The translations under genes were made by a program, and so were the position numbers. The notes under the pieces are model-generated. The model saw only the letters and a list, made by a program, of their open reading frames with translations. It made no database searches and had not been told where the DNA came from. From Roseiarcus sp036489975 (GTDB lineage Bacteria > Pseudomonadota > Alphaproteobacteria > Rhizobiales > Beijerinckiaceae): DNA of 64,000 nt. Each line of letters opens with the position of its first letter. The first letter of the stretch is position 1. Location: assembly GCA_036489975.1 (NCBI GenBank), contig DASXES010000071.1, positions 54,373-118,372 of the forward strand, given 5' to 3'. Positions 47,799 through 54,944 of this stretch are shown piece by piece.

Positions 47799-48011
47799 TC
47801 ACGAACCGATTTGCGCCAGGGCTGCGTCCATGAAGGTCCGCAAATCCCCATCGGCGAGATCAGATGCGGCGGCGATACGGCTCTGCCGGCGCGCCTCCTC
47901 CGCAAAACCGGGCCGCCGCGTATCGGGAACCCAAATCTGAACCGATCTCAATCCAGCCGCGCGCAGCGCGTCACGCCGCTTACGAGCCCGCGCCGCAGTG
48001 GGAGACGCCAT
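47799..48011 (-). CDS. antitoxin, MazE-like
   Basis: A 70-aa protein (MASPTAARARKRRDALRAAG; RSVQIWVPDTRRPGF) of the antitoxin MazE/DUF3018 type: an Arg-rich, probably DNA-binding N-terminus and an acidic, flexible C-terminus. ATG 48011 has GGAG eight bases upstream; an earlier ATG at 48017 is too close to that site. It precedes and overlaps the toxin frame region and likely represses the pair through the inverted repeat just upstream. Confidence 0.85.
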   Translation of the reverse strand: MASPTAARARKRRDALRAAGLRSVQIWVPDTRRPGFAEEARRQSRIAAASDLADGDLRTFMDAALAQIGS

Positions 48012-48029
48012 GCGCATTGCTCCTGATGA

Positions 48030-48050
48030 CTATACGGCTAGCGAGTATAG
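48030..48050. promoter_or_regulatory. autoregulatory operator of the toxin-antitoxin pair
   Basis: CTATAC and GTATAG face each other around a GCTAGC-containing centre, 19 bases before the antitoxin start. Read on the minus strand the right arm gives TATACT, a good -10 element. A repressor bound here would cover the promoter, the usual design for type II modules. Confidence 0.55.
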
Positions 48051-48070
48051 CATTTTCCTGGCTTTCGGCC

Positions 48071-49456
48071 TCACCGCCGCGGGTAGCGCTCGCTCAAGAG
48101 CTCGAACAAAGCCCGCGCCGCCTGGATCTCGCCGCCTGCGGGCGCATGGGCGCGCGGCTTCGGGTTCCAGGCGTAGACGTCGAAATGCGCCCAAGCCTTC
48201 GCTTTCTCAACAAACCGCCGAAGAAAGAGCGCAGCGGTGATCGAGCCCGCCATGCCGGCGCCTGTGCCCGAATTGCTGATGTCGGCGACCGACCCCTCGA
48301 TCATCGCGTCATAGGGGCGCCAGAGCGGCATGCGCCAGACCGGATCGCGCACGCGCACAGAATGCCCCGCGATCGCCGCCGCAAGCGCGTCGTCGTCGGT
48401 ATAGAAGGGCGGCAGGTCGGGGCCGAGCGCGACCCGAGCCGCTCCGGTAAGCGTGGCGAAGTCGAGCATGAGTTCCGGAGCGTCCTCATCGGCGAGCGCG
48501 AGCGCGTCGGCGAGGATCATCCGCCCCTCGGCGTCGGTGTTGCCGACCTCGACCGAAATCCCCTTGCGGCTGACAATCACGTCGCCCGGCCGCATCGCCG
48601 GCGCCGATATCGCGTTCTCGACGATCGGGATGACGGTCCTCAGGCGAAGGTCGAGTCCCGCCTCCATGACCATGCGCGCAAGCGTGAGCGCCGTCGCCGC
48701 CCCGCCCATGTCCTTCTTCATCAGCTCCATGCCAGAGGCCGGCTTGATGTCGAGGCCGCCGGTGTCGAAAGTGACGCCTTTACCGACAATCGCCACTCTC
48801 GGCGCGTCCTCGCGTCCCCAGGAAAAGTCGACGATGCGCGGCGCTTCGGCCCCCGCGCGGCCGACCGCGTGGACGAGAGGAAAGTTCGCACCGATGAGTT
48901 CGTCGCCGCGCACCATGCTGACGCTGGCGTCGAAATGCTCGGCGAGCTTGACGGCCTCCTGTTCGAGCGCGTCCGGGCCCAGGACATTGGCGGGCGCATT
49001 GACAAGATCGCGTCCGAAAGCGATCGCCTGGGCGATGCGCTGAATCCGGATCGCGTCGACCTCGTCGGGCGCAGCGAGGCGCGGCTTGGGCGACTTGTCG
49101 GCCTTGAAGCGGTCGTAGCGATAAAGCGCCAGCAGAAAGCCGAGCGCGGCGAGATCGGCGTCTCGAGGGGGGTTCGCGAGCCGATAGACGCCTTCGGGCA
49201 GCGACGTCGCAAGCTTGGCCGGACCGAACGGGTCGCGCGTGGGCGCGTCCGCGTCGTCAACCCCGAACAGGACGCCTGCAAGCTCGCCGCCCTCGCCCGG
49301 GAGAAGCTGCATGCGCCCGGCCTTTGGCTGGAAACCGCAACGTTCGGCGAAGGCTGCGGCGGGCGCCCCGATCGTCGATTTGACCGTTGGCCAGTTTTCC
49401 ACGCTGACCAGCCAGACCGGGGTCGCGTCGGGCGCTGGCGAAGCGAATGCAAGCAA
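48071..49456 (-). CDS. leucyl aminopeptidase family protein (M17)
   Basis: A 461-aa cytosolic metallo-aminopeptidase. Metal and catalytic motifs are intact: GKGVTFDTGGLDIKP, MELMKKDMGGAA and NTDAEGRMILADAL. The N-terminal domain is shorter and divergent from PepA, as in the second M17 paralogue of alphaproteobacteria. Probably functions in peptide turnover. It lies 20 bases beyond the toxin-antitoxin operator on the same strand, but the operator reads away from it. Confidence 0.92.
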   Translation of the reverse strand: MLAFASPAPDATPVWLVSVENWPTVKSTIGAPAAAFAERCGFQPKAGRMQLLPGEGGELAGVLFGVDDADAPTRDPFGPAKLATSLPEGVYRLANPPRDADLAALGFLLALYRYDRFKADKSPKPRLAAPDEVDAIRIQRIAQAIAFGRDLVNAPANVLGPDALEQEAVKLAEHFDASVSMVRGDELIGANFPLVHAVGRAGAEAPRIVDFSWGREDAPRVAIVGKGVTFDTGGLDIKPASGMELMKKDMGGAATALTLARMVMEAGLDLRLRTVIPIVENAISAPAMRPGDVIVSRKGISVEVGNTDAEGRMILADALALADEDAPELMLDFATLTGAARVALGPDLPPFYTDDDALAAAIAGHSVRVRDPVWRMPLWRPYDAMIEGSVADISNSGTGAGMAGSITAALFLRRFVEKAKAWAHFDVYAWNPKPRAHAPAGGEIQAARALFELLSERYPRR

Positions 49457-49787
49457 GGGCCTGGGCCTCCATGGGATGGAAGCGGCTTTAGCCTGATTTC
49501 CCGGCTCGGCAAAGGGCGCCGCTCATGGCGCGGAAGTCCGGGCCCGCGCCGCGCTTTTGCCCGATTAGGGGCGCCTAACCAATTCGTTTAAATTTGCCTG
49601 CTAGATGCGATCCAGACGTTTCCGGACGCCGCGCGGCCCGCTGAAGGGCCGACATCGGCGCCCGGCCTTCGGACGGCCCGCCGGGCGGTCCGTCTTGACT
49701 CGCGGACGGCCTTGCGGTCGTTAGGCCGCCGCGTTCACATCAAACGCGCCTTGGGCGGAATTCCCGAGCGCGCCCGTGGAGGATCGA
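49457..49787. other. divergent intergenic region before the KAP-type gene
   Basis: About 330 GC-rich bases with several GGCCG/CGGCC stems. Around 49580-49600 an AT-richer patch (CAATTCGTTTAAATTTGCC) could hold a promoter, but no pair of elements is convincing. Confidence 0.4.
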
Positions 49788-51821
49788 TTGTCCGAGCCAA
49801 GCGTGAACCCGAAGGTCCGCCTGCTCGGCGAGGTCGGGACGACCGAGAAGTCATCCTTGTCGCTCGCTCCACGGGCGCCTGCGCAACCGGCCGCGCCGCC
49901 CGTCTCGATCACGCCGCCCCCGCCGCCCGCGCCCGTCCCGGCGGAGCCGATCTTCCTTGGCGATTCCGTCGACGGGGCGGACCTTCTGAACGCCGGCCAG
50001 ATCGTGCAGCCGCTGGCCCAGCTTTGCGTGACCCCTCAGGTTCAGACGCCTTTTCTGGCGGCGATCGTGGGGCCGTCCGGGGCCGGCAAGACCTTCGCGC
50101 TGAGGCGCGTCGCGCAGGCGATCGAACAGCTCGGCGCTTCGCCGGCGACCGCGGGCGGGGGCGTCCTTAAGCGGGTCGTGCTGGCGCGCGTCGACGCCTC
50201 GAGCCGCGTCGAGGCGCCGGTGGCGATCGCCAGCGCCGCCTATGCCGCGCTCGATCGGGAGCCCGGCGGCGTGGATTATTCGGGCCTTTTGGACGAAACC
50301 GGCCATGCCGGAGGCGATCCCCATCTCGCCGCGAGAGCCGCGTCCGATCGTCATGACGATCTCGTAAGGAGGCTCGAAGCCGAACGCACGCAGCGCGACG
50401 ACATCGAGGCCAAACGCGCCCGGATCGCCGATACGCTGGCGTTCGACACCCCCGGCTCTCGCCTCGATGTTTTCGCCCGGGCGCGCCGCGGAGCGATCGA
50501 GGCGCAGTTGCGTCGGTTCGGATTCGCCGGCGCGGACGTCGACTCGAGCTATCGCAATCTGGCGCGCGACATGTCGACCCTGGGGGCGGGCGGGCGCGTC
50601 GCGGTCGTGGTTCGATCGATATGGGCCTACGGCAGCCAGGCGCGCCTCATCCTGTGGGCGATCGTCGCCTTCGTGCTGGGCTTCCTCATCCGGCTGCTGC
50701 ACAGCGACGCGGCGGTCGCCGCGGTCGGCGGCGCCAACGACTGGCTCAAGCCGGTCGCGGGCTGGATCGCCGCGCACGGCGACTGGTTCGACCGGGCGTC
50801 GGAGATTCTGTATCTCCTCGGCGCGTTGGCGATCGCGCTCAACCTGTGGCGCGCGCTGCAGTTCTCCAACATTCTCCTGCGCGGCTCGCGTCTGCTCACT
50901 TCCGAGGTCCGCGAACGGCGCCAGGACCTCGACGCGCGATCGGCCCGGCTCAATCAGCGGGTCGCCGCGCTGACCGCCGAGGCCGAGGCCGCCGCCAGGC
51001 GCGCGCAAGCGGCGAGCGAGCGCCTCGGCGGCAAGACGTCCACACGCGCCCCGGGGCCGGAATTTCTCGGATCCGGCCATGCGCCGGCGGCGTCCGCGCG
51101 CGAATTCCTCGCCGCGCTCAGCATGAGGATCGGGCGCTTCGCCGGGTCTGGGCCGACGCCGGATCGGCTCGTTGTCATTGTGGACAATCTCGACGCGCTG
51201 GCGCCCGAGGCGGCGCTCGGCTGGATCGACGCCGCCCAGAGCGTGATCGGACAAGGCTGCATTGGATTGCTGGCGTTCGATCCCGCCCGGCTTGCAGCCG
51301 CGCCCGGCGGACCGGGGGAAGCGCGCCGGCGTCTCGGCAAGTCGCTGCAGGTCACGGTCAACCTGCCGGGCCGCAACGCCGCCGACGGCGAGGCGGTGGT
51401 CGCGAGACTTCTCTCGCTCGCCCCGCCGCCCGCCTCCGCGCCCGATCCGGCGGTCGTCGCGGCGCTCGTCGAGCCGCTGTCGAGCGCGGAGACGACGCTG
51501 CTCGCCGCGCTCGCGCCCTTGGCCGCGCACTCGCCGCGCGAGGCCAAGCGCTTCCTCAACGCCTATCGTTTGGCGCGCTGCTCGAACGCCCCGCGCCCCG
51601 TCATGGCGCTCATGCAGGCCGCGGCCTTCGCCGACGAGGACGCGCAGGCGGCGCTTAGGGCGCGCCTCACCGACGGACAGGGCGAACTGACCGATGTCGC
51701 CGGTCCGCCGGCGCTGACCGCCGCGATCAGGGCCGCCCGCGCCGCCAACAACGGGTCGATCCCGATCGAGGACGCGCGCGCCGCGGCGGCCGTCGCCGAT
51801 CGCTACGCCCTGCCGCTCTGA
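49788..51821 (+). CDS. KAP-type P-loop NTPase with internal membrane segment
   Basis: A 677-aa predicted NTPase. A Pro/Ala-rich N-terminal tail (to residue ~55) leads to Walker A VGPSGAGKT (residues 94-102). A coiled-coil-like charged stretch (RRLEAERTQRDDIEAKRARI) and two membrane helices (about 284-304, ARLILWAIVAFVLGFLIRLL, and 338-354) are inserted before Walker B, RLVVIVDNLDALAP near 460. Walker B after a transmembrane insertion is the hallmark of the KAP family. A long Ala/Arg coiled coil (EAAARRAQAASERLG) precedes it. TTG 49788 has GGAGG five bases upstream; a GTG at 49776 is alternative. Function unknown; KAP proteins occur in membrane-linked and defence-related systems. No partner gene is adjacent. 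Confidence 0.75.
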   Translation: MSEPSVNPKVRLLGEVGTTEKSSLSLAPRAPAQPAAPPVSITPPPPPAPVPAEPIFLGDSVDGADLLNAGQIVQPLAQLCVTPQVQTPFLAAIVGPSGAGKTFALRRVAQAIEQLGASPATAGGGVLKRVVLARVDASSRVEAPVAIASAAYAALDREPGGVDYSGLLDETGHAGGDPHLAARAASDRHDDLVRRLEAERTQRDDIEAKRARIADTLAFDTPGSRLDVFARARRGAIEAQLRRFGFAGADVDSSYRNLARDMSTLGAGGRVAVVVRSIWAYGSQARLILWAIVAFVLGFLIRLLHSDAAVAAVGGANDWLKPVAGWIAAHGDWFDRASEILYLLGALAIALNLWRALQFSNILLRGSRLLTSEVRERRQDLDARSARLNQRVAALTAEAEAAARRAQAASERLGGKTSTRAPGPEFLGSGHAPAASAREFLAALSMRIGRFAGSGPTPDRLVVIVDNLDALAPEAALGWIDAAQSVIGQGCIGLLAFDPARLAAAPGGPGEARRRLGKSLQVTVNLPGRNAADGEAVVARLLSLAPPPASAPDPAVVAALVEPLSSAETTLLAALAPLAAHSPREAKRFLNAYRLARCSNAPRPVMALMQAAAFADEDAQAALRARLTDGQGELTDVAGPPALTAAIRAARAANNGSIPIEDARAAAAVADRYALPL

Positions 51822-51933
51822 CCCCGGACCCCGGACCCCGCTGCGCGATCAGGCGCCGGGTGCAACCAGAACACGCAGCTACGGCGCCCGAGAACGCATC
51901 GGCGCAAATCTCGCCCGGTTGGCCGCATCCCCG

Positions 51934-52371
51934 CTACTGGCCGAACTTGACCGGACGGCCGCGGCCGAGCGCGCCATCGGCGCGGGCCGCAAGGTAGGCG
52001 TAGATGTCCTCCACGTAGGGCGCGACGTTGGGGTCTCCCGAAAAGCCTTTCATGACCGCCGCTCCGCTGCCTTGGCCGTCGCGCACGATACGGCGGAAAG
52101 TTTCGATATCGGGGAGGCGGGCCACGAGCGAGGGGCCAAACGACGATCCCATTCCATCCGGGCCGTGGCAGTGATTGCAAACCGAATGATAGCGCCGATA
52201 GCCATTATAGGTCCGGGCGTCGGCCTTGCCCTCAATGACCCGATAGAGCTTGCCCGGTATCGCGGCCTCCTGCGCGTCGGCGTTGAGACAAGCGACGCAG
52301 AGAAGGACCGACCACGCGACCCAGGACCGCACAAGCGCCCGACGGCGAAACGCCGCGCCTGTTGCGCCCAC
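51934..52371 (-). CDS. periplasmic cytochrome c, alcohol/methanol-dehydrogenase-associated type
   Basis: A 145-aa secreted monohaem cytochrome. The signal peptide (RRRALVRSWVAWSVLLCVAC) is followed by a CNHCH haem site at residues 65-69 in RRYHSVCNHCHGPDGMGSSF, and by DPNVAPYVEDIYAYLAARAD with a late GRGRPVKF. This resembles the c-type cytochromes that accept electrons from PQQ alcohol dehydrogenases (XoxG-like, methanol-metabolism-related). The axial methionine is probably the M in AAVMKGFS. No PQQ dehydrogenase gene is in the window. GTG 52371 has GAGGAAGG ten bases upstream; the frame is open to 52422. Confidence 0.8.
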   Translation of the reverse strand: MGATGAAFRRRALVRSWVAWSVLLCVACLNADAQEAAIPGKLYRVIEGKADARTYNGYRRYHSVCNHCHGPDGMGSSFGPSLVARLPDIETFRRIVRDGQGSGAAVMKGFSGDPNVAPYVEDIYAYLAARADGALGRGRPVKFGQ

Positions 52372-52423
52372 CGACCCGCGGCCTTCCTCTAAAGGCTGCA
52401 TTTGCGTGGGGCCGCGCGCCAAT

Positions 52424-52879
52424 TCAGCGTCGCTCCTGAACCCGATCGGCGATCGTGTTCTGGACCGCGACGCCTTGCTGCGCCACGAGCTTCGACCTTT
52501 CGCCGGTGCTGACGACCAACGTCTTTGCGCCGCCGCCGCAGGTCAAGTTCAGTGAGCGGCCCTCCTCGCTGTCGAGGCCTGCGATCTGACCGGGTTCAAG
52601 CACGAGACGGAGCCGAGCCGCCGTCGCCGGCGACGGCCGGTCGGGATCGCTCATGTCGCTGATCATGAGGCTGACAAGGCAGGCTGAGCCTTGCGGGACG
52701 AAATACCCGCTCATGGCCTTCGAACCGAACTCGTAAGCGATGCTCTGGATCGGCTTATATCCAGTATCGCCTTCTTGCTGCCGCCACGGTTCGTCAGCCA
52801 AGGCCGGCGAGGGCGCCGAAAAAATCGCGGCCGTCGCCATGACGAATGCCGAAAATGCGAGCGTTTTCCTGAACAGCAT
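52424..52879 (-). CDS. small secreted protein of unknown function
   Basis: I do not recognise this 151-aa product. It has a clear signal peptide (KTLAFSAFVMATAAIFSAPSPALA) and a mature part of mixed beta character (LRLVLEPGQIAGLDSEEGRS). Two cysteines (GSACLV and LNLTCGG) may form a disulfide. ATG 52879 is preceded by GAGGAGAA. Its stop lies 52 bases before the cytochrome start on the same strand, so they may be one operon, and it is divergent from the winged-helix/TPR regulator with a 180-base shared control region. Confidence 0.7.
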   Translation of the reverse strand: MLFRKTLAFSAFVMATAAIFSAPSPALADEPWRQQEGDTGYKPIQSIAYEFGSKAMSGYFVPQGSACLVSLMISDMSDPDRPSPATAARLRLVLEPGQIAGLDSEEGRSLNLTCGGGAKTLVVSTGERSKLVAQQGVAVQNTIADRVQERR

Positions 52880-52982
52880 GCGCGTTCTCCTCGGTGGCCG
52901 ATTCGATTCCCGCCGGAGTGTGGCGAGCGGGGAGAGCGTGAATGAGCGCCGTAACAAGCGAATGCCGTCCAAGTGACAACGG

Positions 52983-53031
52983 TGTAATTTTCCAGCGACG
53001 TCCTTGTAATTTTTGGCCTTCCGGGTGTAAG
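52983..53031. promoter_or_regulatory. phased TGTAA direct repeats, candidate winged-helix regulator site
   Basis: TGTAATTTT at 52983, TGTAATTTT at 53005 and TGTAAG at 53026 are spaced 22 and 21 bases, two turns of the helix. Direct repeats on one face of DNA are the way OmpR/PhoB-type winged helices bind. The site lies 29 bases before the regulator start (53060) and between it and the divergent secreted-protein gene. Confidence 0.55.
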
Positions 53032-53059
53032 ACTGCTTCCCATCGCCCGGGCGCCGCTG

Positions 53060-54937
53060 ATGCAGGACGTTCCGCAAGAACGGTCGGAGGCCGACGCGCC
53101 CCCTTCGGGCGAAGCGATGGCGCCGGTCTGCTTTGCGGGGCTCGTCTTCGATCTCAGCGCCTGCACGCTTGCGCGTGAATCGGGTGAAGCCATTGCGCTC
53201 ACGCGCGGCGAATTTCGGCTTTTGCGCCTGTTCGTCAGCCGGCCGGGCCGCGTCTTGAGCCGCGACGCCATCCTGGAGGCCGTGGCCAACCGGCCACTTG
53301 AATTATTCGACCGCAGCGCCGACGCGCTGGTTGGTCGCTTGCGGCGCAAGATCGAGCCCGACCCCAAGGCGCCGCGGCTCATCGCCACGGTGGCCGGCGA
53401 GGGCTATCGGTTCGACGGATTGGCGCCGGCCCTGCGCGGCGCCCTCGTCGACGGCGCGGCGGAATCTCACCCCCAGGTCGCTGCCGAAACCGCCGCTGAA
53501 ACGGCGCCGGGGGCGCGGCCGGCGGATTACCCGGAGCCGAGCGCCGCGCCGTTCCCGAATTCAGCGGCCAGCGCGCCACCGCGATCATGGCGCCGCCCGG
53601 CGGCCGCCGCCGCTCTCGTCGCCGCGCTGCTCGGGGTCGGCGCCTATGCCTGGCGGCCAGAGCTCCCCACGCGCTTCATGGGAACTGGCGCGGAGGACAA
53701 GCTTGCGAACGCGCCGCGGCTTTCCATCGTCGTTCTCCCGTTCGAAAACCTGAGCGGCGACAAGGAGCAGGATTATTTCGCCGACGGGATCACCGACGAT
53801 CTGACCACCGACCTCTCGCATCTGCAAGACAGCTTCGTCATCTCTCGTGGCACGGCCTTCACCTACAAGGGCAAGCCGGTCGACGCGAAGGCGATCGGCA
53901 AAGAGCTCGGCGTGCGCTATCTGCTCGAAGGCAGCGTGCGCCGCGTTGGCGACAAGGTCGAGGTCAATGCACAGCTCATCTCGACCGAGACCGGCGCGGA
54001 GGTCTGGGCCGACCGCTTCGACAGCGAGCGCAACAAGCTCGGCGAGATGCAGGTTGAAGTCGTTTCCCGCATCGCCAACTCGCTCGGCGTCGAGCTGGTC
54101 AAGGCCGAATCCTTGCGTTCGATGCGCGAGCGGCCCAACAACCCGGACGCGGCCGATATCGCAATGCGCGCCATGGCGAAATCAAACTCGACCGGCGACA
54201 GCAAGTCGATCAATAGCGACGTCATAGGCCTCAACGAGCGCGCGCTCATTCTCGACCCACAAAACGAGGGAGCGATGGTCAACTTATCATTTGCTTTAAA
54301 TGATCGCGTGCAAAACCTGTGGAGCGAGGATCCCGCGGGCGACGGCACGCGCGCGGAGAAACTCGCCGACTCCGCTCTGGCCCTTCAGCCGGGCGATGCG
54401 TGGGCCCACTTGGCGAAGGCGCAGGTCTTCTTCGCCAGACGGCAATGGAAAGCGGCAATATCGCAGGCAGAGGCCGCGCTTGTGGACGACCCTAACAACG
54501 CGTTTGCGCACGCGAACCTCAGCTTCTGGAACATGTTTCTCGGCCACAGCGAGGACGGCTTCGCCGGGCTTGAAACCGCCCTTCGCTTAAGCCCGCGCGA
54601 CCCGAACGTGCCTTGGTGGCAGTTCAATATGTGCCATCTCCACACCCACCTCGCGCAGTGGGAACAGGCGATTGAATGGTGCGGCAGGTCGATCGCAAGT
54701 GGCAACGACTCCATGTTCCCCTATGTCGACCTCGCGGCAGCCAACGCCTGGGGCGGGCACGACAAGGAGGCGAGCGAGACCGTCGCCCTGCTGCGGAAGC
54801 TCTATCCGGATTTCACCGTCCAGAGCTGGGCCGGCATCCACTGGTCGGACGATCCGACCTTCCAGGCGCAATATCAGCGAATTGTCGAGGGCCTGCGCAA
54901 GGCGGGCCTGCCGGAGGGCGAGGTAAAGAAGGACTGA
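53060..54937 (+). CDS. CadC/ToxR-like winged-helix regulator with TPR sensor
   Basis: A 625-aa one-component regulator. Residues about 20-115 are an OmpR/PhoB-type winged helix (IALTRGEFRLLRLFVSRPGR; LVGRLRRKIEPDPKAPR; TVAGEGYRFDG). A Pro/Ala linker and one membrane helix follow (about 178-198, ALVAALLGVGAYAW), then a segment shared with adenylate-cyclase-associated and TPR regulators (VLPFENLSGDKEQDYFADGI; GVRYLLEGSVRRVGDKV) and C-terminal TPR repeats (AHLAKAQVFFARRQWKAAIS). The TPR part would lie in the periplasm and the winged helix in the cytoplasm. Divergent from a secreted protein and cytochrome, its likely targets. The stop is 7 bases before the RND operon end. Confidence 0.85.
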   Translation: MQDVPQERSEADAPPSGEAMAPVCFAGLVFDLSACTLARESGEAIALTRGEFRLLRLFVSRPGRVLSRDAILEAVANRPLELFDRSADALVGRLRRKIEPDPKAPRLIATVAGEGYRFDGLAPALRGALVDGAAESHPQVAAETAAETAPGARPADYPEPSAAPFPNSAASAPPRSWRRPAAAAALVAALLGVGAYAWRPELPTRFMGTGAEDKLANAPRLSIVVLPFENLSGDKEQDYFADGITDDLTTDLSHLQDSFVISRGTAFTYKGKPVDAKAIGKELGVRYLLEGSVRRVGDKVEVNAQLISTETGAEVWADRFDSERNKLGEMQVEVVSRIANSLGVELVKAESLRSMRERPNNPDAADIAMRAMAKSNSTGDSKSINSDVIGLNERALILDPQNEGAMVNLSFALNDRVQNLWSEDPAGDGTRAEKLADSALALQPGDAWAHLAKAQVFFARRQWKAAISQAEAALVDDPNNAFAHANLSFWNMFLGHSEDGFAGLETALRLSPRDPNVPWWQFNMCHLHTHLAQWEQAIEWCGRSIASGNDSMFPYVDLAAANAWGGHDKEASETVALLRKLYPDFTVQSWAGIHWSDDPTFQAQYQRIVEGLRKAGLPEGEVKKD

Positions 54938-54944
54938 CGACGCG

